From Cronobacter muytjensii ATCC 51329 (GTDB taxonomy: Bacteria > Pseudomonadota > Gammaproteobacteria > Enterobacterales > Enterobacteriaceae): a DNA stretch of 64,000 nt. Of the stretch, positions 45,632-53,752 are shown piece after piece. The position numbers and the translations under genes are program-made. The stretch covers positions 3,596,001 to 3,660,000 of the forward strand of contig NZ_CP012268.1 in the NCBI RefSeq assembly GCF_001277195.1, written 5' to 3'. The notes beneath the pieces are model-generated. The model did no database searches. It saw only the letters and a list, made by a program, of their open reading frames with translations, and was not told the DNA's origin. The first letter of the stretch is position 1; every line of letters starts with the position of its first letter.

Positions 45632-46513
45632 ATGCCCTGGATACAACTGAAAATCAACACCACCGGCGCTCACGCCGAAGAGATTAGCGATGCGCTGATG
45701 GAAAGCGGCGCGGTCTCCGTCACCTTCCAGGACACCCACGACACGCCGGTGTTCGAGCCGCTGCCAGGCGAAACCCGCCTGTGGGGCGATACCGACGTTA
45801 TCGGCCTGTTCGATGCGGAAACTGATATGCAGGACGTGGTCGCCATGCTGGAAAACGCCCCGCGGCTCGGCGTGGGCTTCGCCCATAAAATCGAACAGCT
45901 GGAAGACAAAGACTGGGAGCGCGAATGGATGGATAATTTCCACCCGATGCGCTTTGGCGAGCGTCTGTGGATCTGTCCGAGCTGGCGCGACGTGCCGGAT
46001 GAAAATGCCGTTAACGTGATGCTCGATCCGGGCCTCGCCTTCGGTACCGGCACGCACCCGACGACTTCGCTTTGCCTGCAGTGGCTGGATGGCCTGGATC
46101 TGGCGGGTAAAACCGTAATCGACTTCGGTTGCGGCTCCGGCATCCTCGCCATCGCCGCGCTGAAACTGGGCGCGGCTAAAGCGATTGGTATTGATATCGA
46201 CCCGCAGGCGATTCAGGCGAGCCGTGATAACGCGCAGCGTAACGGCGTCTCCGACCGACTGGAGCTGTATCTGCCGGAAAACCAGCCGTCGGATATGCAG
46301 GCAGATGTGGTCGTCGCTAATATTCTCGCGGGCCCGCTGCGTGAGCTGGCGCCGCTGATTAGCGTTCTGCCGGTACAGGGTGGCCTGCTGGGGCTGTCGG
46401 GCATTCTGGCAAGCCAGGCGCAAAGCGTGTGCGAAGCGTATGACCCGCTATTTACGCTCGACCCGGTAGTGGAAAAAGAAGAGTGGTGCCGTATCACCGG
46501 CGTTAAGCGTTAA
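45632..46513 (+). CDS. prmA: Ribosomal protein L11 methyltransferase
   Basis: PrmA trimethylates the N-terminus and lysines of L11. The ATG at 45632 (MPWIQLKINTTGAHAEEISD) gives 293 residues, as in E. coli; an ATG at 45620 adds four. The C-terminal half has the S-adenosylmethionine motif VIDFGCGSGILAIAALKLGA and the catalytic NILAGPL motif. A strong terminator follows. Confidence 0.98.
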   Translation: MPWIQLKINTTGAHAEEISDALMESGAVSVTFQDTHDTPVFEPLPGETRLWGDTDVIGLFDAETDMQDVVAMLENAPRLGVGFAHKIEQLEDKDWEREWMDNFHPMRFGERLWICPSWRDVPDENAVNVMLDPGLAFGTGTHPTTSLCLQWLDGLDLAGKTVIDFGCGSGILAIAALKLGAAKAIGIDIDPQAIQASRDNAQRNGVSDRLELYLPENQPSDMQADVVVANILAGPLRELAPLISVLPVQGGLLGLSGILASQAQSVCEAYDPLFTLDPVVEKEEWCRITGVKR

Positions 46514-46548
46514 GGCTTCGTCTTCTCCTTTGGGAGCGCCAGCATGAT

Positions 46549-46585
46549 AAAAAAGCGCGGAATTGACCGCGCTTTTTATTTTTTT
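46549..46585 (+). terminator. Intrinsic terminator of prmA
   Basis: AAAAAGCGCGG (46550-46560) pairs with CCGCGCTTTTT (46567-46577) around a 6-base loop, then a T-rich tail. Confidence 0.9.
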
Positions 46586-46695
46586 ATACAGCCTTTTAAT
46601 TTCTGGACTCGCCGCCATAACCGTATAATAACTGTTTGAAATAATTCATTTCACGAATGAGAATACCGTTAATTATTCACACAGAGAATTTGTTT

Positions 46696-47436
46696 ATGGC
46701 TACGAAAATTGCTCGTTCGGTTTTGCTCACGCTGAGCCTGCTCCCTGCTCTGGCGATGGCCTCGCAGTGGAGCTATGAAGGCGAAGGTTCGCCCGAGCAC
46801 TGGGGGGAGCTGGATCCGGATTTCAGCCTGTGTCAGAAAGGCATGAATCAGTCACCTATTGATATCGACAATACTTTAAAAGCCCATGTCGTTCCGCTGA
46901 AAACCCACTATGTGGATGGCCCGTCCTCTCTCCTGAATAATGGTCACACCGTACAAGCGACACTGCCTGAAAACACGCAGGATAGCGTCACGATCGACGG
47001 CGTTGCGTATCGTCTGCAACAGTTCCACTTTCACGCGCCAAGCGAAAACACCCTGCACGGCAAGCACTACGATCTGGAAATGCATCTGGTTCATAAAAAT
47101 GCCGCGGGCGACATCGCGGTGGTGGCGGTAATGTTTAAGACCGGCGCGGCGAACGCCGAGCTTGAGAAGCTCTGGCAGGCGCTTCCGGATCACGCCGATG
47201 CCAGCCAGCCGCTCAATACCGCGATTGATATCAATAAGCTGTTGCCGCAGGACAAAACCTATTACCGCTTCAGTGGTTCGCTGACCACGCCGCCGTGCAG
47301 CGAAGGGATCGCCTGGCTTGTCATTAAGCAGCCTCTGACGCTCTCCGCCGGGCAGCTCAACAAATTCAAACAACTTATGCATCACGATAACAACCGGCCC
47401 GTACAGCCTCTCCACGGGCGCGTAGTCGTAGAATAA
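46696..47436 (+). CDS. cah: Periplasmic alpha-class carbonic anhydrase
   Basis: This enzyme interconverts CO2 and bicarbonate in the periplasm. From the ATG at 46696 the protein has 246 residues with a Sec signal peptide (about 1-22, ending ALAMA). The zinc ligands of the alpha class are all visible: two histidines in QQFHFHAPSEN and the third in LEMHLVHKN. The substrate-binding threonine is in SLTTPPCSEG and the proton-path region in NQSPIDI. An in-frame ATG at 46657 would put a polar stretch before the signal peptide. The gene stands alone between terminators; E. coli K-12 has no such gene between prmA and dusB. The symbol follows common use for this class. Confidence 0.93.
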   Translation: MATKIARSVLLTLSLLPALAMASQWSYEGEGSPEHWGELDPDFSLCQKGMNQSPIDIDNTLKAHVVPLKTHYVDGPSSLLNNGHTVQATLPENTQDSVTIDGVAYRLQQFHFHAPSENTLHGKHYDLEMHLVHKNAAGDIAVVAVMFKTGAANAELEKLWQALPDHADASQPLNTAIDINKLLPQDKTYYRFSGSLTTPPCSEGIAWLVIKQPLTLSAGQLNKFKQLMHHDNNRPVQPLHGRVVVE

Positions 47437-47442
47437 TCCACT

Positions 47443-47469
47443 ACGGGCGGAAAACTCCGCCCGTCTTTT
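47443..47469 (+). terminator. Intrinsic terminator of the carbonic anhydrase gene
   Basis: ACGGGCGGA (47443-47451) pairs with TCCGCCCGT (47456-47464), followed by CTTTTC. Confidence 0.8.
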
Positions 47470-47741
47470 CTCCAGCGTTTACGCCATTCAGCCGGAGATT
47501 CCCCGGCCGCATAACGAGAGCCAGATCGCATTTTATCGCTAATTTTGCCTGTTTTATCGCCGTTTATCCCGCTTGCCGCCCGGTCGTTTCGTTAAAAAAA
47601 GAACGATTTCCGGGATTTTTTTAATGCGCGATTTTTCATCGCTTTCATTTAACGTAATGATTGTTAAGCCTAATTTATTAGGGGAATCCGTACAGGCGCC
47701 GATTCATTGATCTGTCGCATCGGATTGTTCAAAGTTTGGCC

Positions 47742-47770
47742 TTTCATCTCGTGCAAAAAATGCGTAATAT
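47742..47770 (+). promoter_or_regulatory. dusB-fis promoter
   Basis: TTTCAT (47742-47747) and TAATAT (47765-47770) are 17 bases apart, followed by a G/C-rich discriminator (ACGCCGCC). This is the layout of the E. coli fis promoter, which is under stringent and growth-phase control. Confidence 0.75.
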
Positions 47771-47809
47771 ACGCCGCCTTGCAGGCACAGTATGGTCATT
47801 TCTTCACTC

Positions 47810-48775
47810 ATGCGTATCGGACACTACCAGCTCAGAAATCGCCTGATCGCAGCACCGATGGCTGGCATTACAGACAGACCTTTTCGGACGCTGTGCTACG
47901 AGATGGGAGCAGGATTAACCGTTTCTGAGATGATGTCCTCTAACCCGGAAGTCTGGGCGAGCGACAAATCCCGGTTGCGGATGGTGCATGTGGATGAGCC
48001 CGGTATTCGCACCGTGCAAATCGCCGGCAGCGTGCCCGAAGAGATGGCGGAAGCCGCACGTATTAATGTGGAAAACGGCGCCCAGATTATTGATATCAAT
48101 ATGGGGTGCCCGGCTAAAAAAGTGAATCGCAAGCTGGCAGGTTCAGCCCTTCTGCAATACCCGGAACTGGTGAAGTCTATCCTGACCGCGGTTGTTAACG
48201 CAGTGGACGTTCCCGTTACGTTGAAGATTCGCACCGGCTGGGATCCGGCTAACCGTAACTGTGTAGAAATTGCCCAATTGGCTGAAGAATGTGGTATTCA
48301 GGCGCTGACGATTCATGGCCGCACCCGCGCCTGTTTGTTTCAGGGCAACGCAGAATACGACAGCATTCGGACAGTTAAGCAGAAGGTCTCCATTCCGGTT
48401 ATTGCGAATGGCGACATTACTTCCCCGCATAAAGCCAGAGCTGTGCTCGACTATACAGGGGCGGATGCTCTGATGATAGGTCGCGCGGCTCAGGGAAGAC
48501 CCTGGATCTTCCGGGAAATCCAGCACTATCTGGACACTGGGGAGCTGCTGCCTCCTCTGCCTCTGGCAGAGGTTAAGCGCTTGCTATGCGCGCACGTTCG
48601 GGAATTGCATGACTTTTACGGCCAGGCAAAGGGGTACCGAATCGCGCGCAAACATGTGGCCTGGTATCTCCAGGAACATGCTCCAGATGACCAGTTTCGG
48701 CGCACATTCAACGCCATTGAGGATGCCAGCGAACAGCTGGAGGCGTTGGAGGCATACTTCGAAAATTTTGCGTAA
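47810..48775 (+). CDS. dusB: tRNA-dihydrouridine synthase B
   Basis: DusB reduces uridine in the D-loop of tRNA with FMN and NADPH. The ATG at 47810 gives 321 residues, as in E. coli, with the catalytic Cys100 in DINMGCPAKKVNRKLAG and FMN phosphate contacts in IGRAAQGRPWIF. A start at 47792 would add six residues. It is co-transcribed with fis, 25 bases downstream, a conserved pair in which translation of dusB and fis is linked to rapid growth. Confidence 0.98.
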   Translation: MRIGHYQLRNRLIAAPMAGITDRPFRTLCYEMGAGLTVSEMMSSNPEVWASDKSRLRMVHVDEPGIRTVQIAGSVPEEMAEAARINVENGAQIIDINMGCPAKKVNRKLAGSALLQYPELVKSILTAVVNAVDVPVTLKIRTGWDPANRNCVEIAQLAEECGIQALTIHGRTRACLFQGNAEYDSIRTVKQKVSIPVIANGDITSPHKARAVLDYTGADALMIGRAAQGRPWIFREIQHYLDTGELLPPLPLAEVKRLLCAHVRELHDFYGQAKGYRIARKHVAWYLQEHAPDDQFRRTFNAIEDASEQLEALEAYFENFA

Positions 48776-48800
48776 ACAGAAATAAAGAGCTGACAGAACT

Positions 48801-49097
48801 ATGTTCGAACAACGCGTAAATTCTGACGTACTGACCGTTTCTACCGTTAACTCTCAGGATCAGGTGACTCAAAAGCCCCTGCGTGACTCGGTGAAACAGG
48901 CACTGAAGAACTATTTTGCTCAACTGAACGGTCAGGATGTGAATGACCTGTATGAGCTGGTACTGGCTGAAGTAGAACAGCCCCTGTTGGACATGGTGAT
49001 GCAATACACCCGCGGCAACCAGACCCGCGCTGCGCTGATGATGGGTATCAACCGCGGTACGCTGCGTAAGAAACTGAAAAAATACGGCATGAACTAA
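48801..49097 (+). CDS. fis: DNA-binding protein Fis
   Basis: Fis is a nucleoid protein that activates rRNA promoters and assists site-specific recombination. The 98-residue sequence has the N-terminal beta-hairpin arms ([14 protein letters not shown]) and the C-terminal helix-turn-helix ([20 protein letters not shown]). It appears identical or nearly so to E. coli Fis. It ends at an intrinsic terminator. Confidence 0.99.
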
Positions 49098-49424
49098 ATT
49101 CGCTTAGTTAATTTGCTGATTAAAAAGGCGCGAACCGGCATGGGGAAGCGCCTTTTTTGTTTTTAGCCTTCAGCCCGCCGTTGTTCTCCCGCCTGGCCTG
49201 ACAAATAGCGCCCTCGCGCTACACTAATGACAGTATCGTGCCAGAAATATCGGCGCCGTAGCGACATTGCTGAACACGGTTATACCTGTCAAATCCATTG
49301 TCATTCAGGGGTCTTAAATCACTTTCGCCTGGTTTTCGGCGGTGATAATGTTCAGCTCCCTTTTTCCCCACAGGCCCGCCAGGCAAGGCCTGCGGATGCA
49401 GCGACCTTTTTTGGATGAGACGCC
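49098..49424. other. Intergenic region between fis and the MHYT gene
   Basis: These 327 bases hold the fis terminator and unremarkable DNA that must contain the promoter of the next gene. In E. coli yhdJ follows fis here; no trace of it is visible. Confidence 0.55.
49122..49159 (+). terminator. Intrinsic terminator of dusB-fis
   Basis: AAAAAGGCGC (49122-49131) pairs with GCGCCTTTTT (49148-49157) across a 16-base loop, and the T tract continues. Confidence 0.85.
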
Positions 49425-51527
49425 ATGCTGGTTAGTCATTACGACAATATCCTTGTTGTGACCTCGTTTATTGTGGCCATTCTGGCTTCAAGCACCGCGC
49501 TGAATATGGCCGGTCGCGTAACCACCAGCAGCGGCTATGTGGCGCGCGTCTGGCTGGTTGGCGGCAGCGTCGCAATGGGGATTGGCATCTGGGCCATGCA
49601 TTTTATCGGCATGCTGGCGATGAGCCTGCCGGTGACGCTGAGCTATGATCCTCTCATCACAGCGGTATCGCTGTTAATCGCCATCGGCTCGTCGCTGTTT
49701 GCTCTGCAACTGGTCTGCGGCGCGGATTTAAACATCTCGCGCCTTATTCCCGGCTCGCTGGTGCTGGGCTGCGGGATTGCAGCTATGCACTACACCGGTA
49801 TGGCCGCACTGCTGGTAGAGCCCGGTATCGTCTGGTCCTGGGGATGGGTGGCGCTGTCGGTCATTATTGCCCTGCTGGCCTCCGCCGCTGCGCTGTGGCT
49901 TACCTTTCGGCTGCGCCAGGATGTCGGGCGCGTGGCGTTGATGCGCGCCGGCGCCGCCATCATTATGGGGATAGCCATCGCAGGTATGCACTATACCGGC
50001 ATGCTGGCGGCGAATTTTCCGGGGCATACGCACGCCACACACATGGGTGTGAATACCCGCTGGCTGGCGCTGGTCGTGACGCTGGTGACGCTCGCCATTC
50101 TTGGCATTACGCTGCTGGTCTCGATGTTTGACGCACGCCTGCAGGCGCGCACCTCGCTGCTTGCCTCCTCACTTGCCGAAGCGAACAAAGAGCTGGCCCA
50201 GCTGGCGCTACAGGATACCCTGACCCGCCTGCCAAACCGCATTTTGCTGGAAGATCGTCTCGATCAGGCGATTCACAAAGCCGATCGCGAAGGGAGCCGT
50301 TTCGCACTGATGTTTATGGATCTTGACGGCTTCAAAGCGGTGAATGACGCCTACGGGCATAACACTGGCGACCGGCTGCTGGTTGCCGTCACCGAGCGCC
50401 TCAAAGAACTACTGAAAGGGCAGTTTACGCTGGCGCGCATCGGTGGGGATGAGTTCGTGCTGCTGGCAGAAACCGACCAGCCTAACGACGCGGCGGCGCT
50501 TGCTAACGCGCTGGTGCGCGCGATCGACAGCCCGTTTGCTATTGAGCCTTATGAACTGGTGGTGACGCTCAGCGTCGGGATCGCCTTCTATCCTCACGAC
50601 GGCAAAAACGGTCGCGAGCTGATGTTCAATGCTGATGCCGCGATGTACCACACCAAGCATATTGGCCGTAACGGCTACAGCTTTTTCCAGCCGTCGATGA
50701 ATACCCAGGCGCAGACCCAGCTTCAGCTGATGAACGATCTATGGATGGCGCGCGAGCGCAAAGAACTCCGCCTGATGTATCAGCCAAAATTCCAGGCGCC
50801 TTCCGGGCCGGTGGTCGGTTTCGAGGCGCTACTGCGCTGGCAGCACCCGCAGTACGGGCTGCTTTCCCCTGACGCCTTCCTGCCGCTCGCGGAAAAAACC
50901 GGGATGATTATCAGCATCGGCGAATGGGTGCTGGACGAAGCCTGCCGCCAGTTAAACGAATGGCACCAGGCGGGCCATCGCCACTGGTCGGTCGCGGTGA
51001 ATCTTTCCACCATGCAATTCGAACAGCCGGATCTGGTGGAAATGGTGATGGGCTGTCTCGAACGCCACCAGATAGCGCCTGATAAGCTGATTCTGGAAGT
51101 GACTGAAACCACGGCCATGAGCAACCCGGATGAGAGCGTGCGCCTGCTTACCCGCCTCACTGAGCTGGGGGTGAAGGCCTCGATTGATGATTTCGGCACC
51201 GGTTATTCGAGCCTGCTTTACCTGAAGCGGTTGCCCGCCAGCGAGCTGAAAATCGACCGCGCGTTTGTGAATGAACTACGTGCCGAGGGCGAAGACGCGA
51301 CCATCGTATCAGCTATCGTCGCGCTGGCGAAAACCCTTAATCTGCGCGTCGTCGCCGAAGGCGTGGAAACGGTAGAACAGCAGCAGTTCCTGACCGAACT
51401 GGGCTGCAATACGCTACAGGGTTATCTGCTTGGCAGACCGCTGGCACCGGACGTTATCACCCGCGAAGGCAATAATCTGGAACACCCGCAGACGACGCCC
51501 GTAGCGGAAAAACGCGAGCCGGTCTGA
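49425..51527 (+). CDS. MHYT-GGDEF-EAL membrane cyclic-di-GMP protein
   Basis: The 700-residue protein has an N-terminal MHYT membrane sensor of seven helices (about 5-235) with three signature motifs (MHFIGM near 58, then MHYTGM twice). MHYT domains are proposed to bind copper and sense gas or redox state. A diguanylate cyclase domain with an intact GGDEF (RIGGDEFVLL, about residue 340) follows. A phosphodiesterase domain comes last, with intact EALLRW (about 467) and DDFGTGYSSL (about 588). Both enzymatic motifs are complete, so it could make and degrade cyclic di-GMP; the net activity cannot be told. It replaces yhdJ between fis and acrS. Confidence 0.93.
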   Translation: MLVSHYDNILVVTSFIVAILASSTALNMAGRVTTSSGYVARVWLVGGSVAMGIGIWAMHFIGMLAMSLPVTLSYDPLITAVSLLIAIGSSLFALQLVCGADLNISRLIPGSLVLGCGIAAMHYTGMAALLVEPGIVWSWGWVALSVIIALLASAAALWLTFRLRQDVGRVALMRAGAAIIMGIAIAGMHYTGMLAANFPGHTHATHMGVNTRWLALVVTLVTLAILGITLLVSMFDARLQARTSLLASSLAEANKELAQLALQDTLTRLPNRILLEDRLDQAIHKADREGSRFALMFMDLDGFKAVNDAYGHNTGDRLLVAVTERLKELLKGQFTLARIGGDEFVLLAETDQPNDAAALANALVRAIDSPFAIEPYELVVTLSVGIAFYPHDGKNGRELMFNADAAMYHTKHIGRNGYSFFQPSMNTQAQTQLQLMNDLWMARERKELRLMYQPKFQAPSGPVVGFEALLRWQHPQYGLLSPDAFLPLAEKTGMIISIGEWVLDEACRQLNEWHQAGHRHWSVAVNLSTMQFEQPDLVEMVMGCLERHQIAPDKLILEVTETTAMSNPDESVRLLTRLTELGVKASIDDFGTGYSSLLYLKRLPASELKIDRAFVNELRAEGEDATIVSAIVALAKTLNLRVVAEGVETVEQQQFLTELGCNTLQGYLLGRPLAPDVITREGNNLEHPQTTPVAEKREPV

Positions 51528-51571
51528 CCGTTACGCCAGCAGCGCTCCCACGCCGCTGGCGACACTCACGT

Positions 51572-52219
51572 TTATTGCGCCAGTAATACCGACTGGTTGT
51601 TATTATCCGGGCGTGGCAGCATCCGAAGCATATTGTCCACCAGCACAGGCGCTAATCTGAAAAGATCGCACGCCTCCGGCTGAAATAACCAGTTTTTAAG
51701 AATACCACTCAGGCAGCCGTGTAAAATCGTTAACATAATATCGACATCAAGCGATCCCGAAATCGCATTTTCCGCGATGCCCTGTCGCAGTAACCCCCCC
51801 ACATAATGCCGGCTAAATCCAATTCGCTCACGAATCTCAGCCTCTGACATCATCTCCTCATCAAATTCGCATTTACGATACAGAATCTGTAATAGCGCCC
51901 GCTGGCGCGGCGTGCTGGCGATATATTGCAGCACGGCGATAAACGTTTCCCGTAATAAAAGTAACGGGTCGCCCCACGCCTGCGCCGGCAGTTGCGGGCG
52001 AATGATATCTCTCACCGGTAATTGCTGCTGCCAGATTTCATTAAACAGCTCCGCTTTACTAGTGAAATGCCAGTAGACAGCGCCACGAGTCACTTGCGCG
52101 GCGCGCGCGATATCAGAGAGCGTGGTATGCGCCACGCCACGCTCGGCAAATGTATAGATAGCGGCGTCGATTAACTGCTGGCGCGTTTTCAGCGCCTCCT
52201 GTTTGGTTTTCCGGGCCAT
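51572..52219 (-). CDS. acrS: TetR-family repressor AcrS (EnvR)
   Basis: AcrS is the local regulator of the divergent acrEF pump genes and, in E. coli, also represses acrAB. The 215-residue protein has the TetR helix-turn-helix (TTLSDIARAAQVTRGAVYWH, about 32-52) and the ligand domain of the AcrR/EnvR type (RALLQILYRKCEFDEEM, GILKNWL). Identification rests on sequence similarity and the divergent position. Confidence 0.9.
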   Translation of the reverse strand: MARKTKQEALKTRQQLIDAAIYTFAERGVAHTTLSDIARAAQVTRGAVYWHFTSKAELFNEIWQQQLPVRDIIRPQLPAQAWGDPLLLLRETFIAVLQYIASTPRQRALLQILYRKCEFDEEMMSEAEIRERIGFSRHYVGGLLRQGIAENAISGSLDVDIMLTILHGCLSGILKNWLFQPEACDLFRLAPVLVDNMLRMLPRPDNNNQSVLLAQ

Positions 52220-52600
52220 AATTCACCTTGCCTTTTCCTGGCGGGATTCAATTAATATTATTCTCCGGCGTTTTTATCACAGCTTATTTTTGTTGGCCTG
52301 TGATTTTTATATATAGATTCAAGGAATGATTTAATAAATAAAATAGATTCGGGAAATGTATTTCCTTAACGAAAAGTTTTTACGCAACCAGAAACAATTT
52401 AATTTCAGAAATCATAAATTTAAAAACAAAAGAAGACCTTCCTTTGCTTTCTGGTGCTTTTACGATGTCCGAATAAATAAGGTTTGCTGACACAGGCGCT
52501 CAATTATTTGTACGATAGCGCTCTGTTATTTTCATCTCATCCTTATTCCTGCTACCGGCCTGACGGTGGATATCGTATTACTGCTAATAAAGGAACAGCA
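52220..52600. other. acrS-acrE divergent promoter region
   Basis: These 381 bases are strongly AT-rich, particularly 52250-52480, unlike the GC-rich genes around them. H-NS silencing of acrEF is known in E. coli and would fit. The region contains a perfect 6+6 palindrome (52352-52365). No short gene is supported. Confidence 0.6.
52352..52365. promoter_or_regulatory. Palindrome, candidate AcrS operator
   Basis: GGAAAT-GT-ATTTCC is a perfect inverted repeat midway between acrS and acrE. TetR-family repressors usually bind such palindromes in their divergent promoters; I cannot confirm the match to a known AcrS site. Confidence 0.4.
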
Positions 52601-53743
52601 ATGACCAATTATGCCAGGCTTCTGCTTATGCCCCTTGGCCTGTACCTCTGTGCGTCAGGGATGACAGGTTGTGATAATCAAACCGCTAATGTCCCTGCTG
52701 CCTCAGCGCCGCAGGTGACGGTACATGTCGTGCAGCCTACGTCTGTTGAGGTGGTCACCGAACTGCCGGGCCGCACCCGCGCTTTTCGCATCGCCCAGGT
52801 GCGCCCGCAAGTCAGCGGCATCATCCTTAAGCGAAACTTCACCGAGGGCGCAGACGTGCAGGCTGGCGAGTCGCTCTACCAGATAGATCCGGCGATGTAC
52901 CAGGCTGCGTGGCAGAACGCCCAGGGCAGCCTCGCCAAAGCGCAGGCCGCAGCCGAGATGGCGCGGCTGACGGTGCGTCGCTACGCGGCGCTTACAGGAA
53001 CGCAGTACATCAGTAAGCAAGAATATGACGAAGCGGTAGCGAATGCCCATCAGGCCGACGCGAGCGTCGCGGCGGCAAAGGCCGCACTGGAGAGCGCCCG
53101 CATTAACCTCGCATGGACGAAAGTCACTTCGCCGATTAGCGGACGCATCGGAAAATCCAGCGTTACCGAAGGCGCGCTGGTCACCAGCAGCCAGGCGAAT
53201 GAACTGGCGACAGTGCAGCAGCTCGATCCTATCTATGTGGATGTTACCCAGTCCAGCACCGATTTTCTGCATCTGAAACACGCGATGGCGCAAGGGCAGG
53301 TTGAAAAAGAGAGCGGCGCCGGCAACGTCGAACTGGTGATGGAGAACGGCGACACCTATCCGCTGAAAGGCAAACTGCAATTCTCCGATGTCACCGTGGA
53401 TGAGAGCACCGGCTCAATCACGCTGCGCGCGATTTTCCCTAATCCGCAACATTTCCTGCTGCCAGGAATGTTTGTTCGCGCCCGCATTCATGAAGGTATG
53501 CAGCCTGACGCGATCCTCGTGCCGCAGCAGGGCGTCACGCGTACGCCGCGCGGCGAGGCAATGGTGATGGTGGTGAATGAGAAAAACCAGGTGGAAAACC
53601 GCAGCGTCACTACCGGCCAGGCCATCAAAACGAACTGGCTGGTCACTCAGGGGCTGAAAACCGGCGAGAAAGTTATCGTCAGCGGATTGCAGAAAGCGCA
53701 TCCGGGCGCCGTCGTCACGCCCGTTACCGCGCCTGCGAAATAA
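52601..53743 (+). CDS. acrE: Multidrug efflux periplasmic adaptor AcrE
   Basis: AcrE is the membrane-fusion lipoprotein that links the RND pump AcrF to TolC. From the ATG at 52601 (AAAGGA upstream) it has 380 residues with a lipoprotein signal and the lipidated Cys24 (GMTGCDNQ), the lipoyl and coiled-coil parts (ILKRNFTEGADVQAGESLYQ, AKAQAAAEMARLTVRRY) and a beta-barrel with PGMFVRARIHEG. acrF follows 9 bases later. Homology to AcrA is also strong; the location next to fis decides for AcrE. Confidence 0.95.
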   Translation: MTNYARLLLMPLGLYLCASGMTGCDNQTANVPAASAPQVTVHVVQPTSVEVVTELPGRTRAFRIAQVRPQVSGIILKRNFTEGADVQAGESLYQIDPAMYQAAWQNAQGSLAKAQAAAEMARLTVRRYAALTGTQYISKQEYDEAVANAHQADASVAAAKAALESARINLAWTKVTSPISGRIGKSSVTEGALVTSSQANELATVQQLDPIYVDVTQSSTDFLHLKHAMAQGQVEKESGAGNVELVMENGDTYPLKGKLQFSDVTVDESTGSITLRAIFPNPQHFLLPGMFVRARIHEGMQPDAILVPQQGVTRTPRGEAMVMVVNEKNQVENRSVTTGQAIKTNWLVTQGLKTGEKVIVSGLQKAHPGAVVTPVTAPAK

Positions 53744-53752
53744 GGTGACGCC

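Larger units (their letters stand above)
47437..47809. other. Intergenic region before dusB-fis
   Basis: These 373 bases hold the carbonic anhydrase terminator (47443-47469), an AT-rich stretch around 47580-47690 and the dusB-fis promoter (47742-47770). E. coli Fis represses this promoter by binding several sites here; I did not assign individual Fis sites because the consensus is too loose by eye. Confidence 0.6.
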
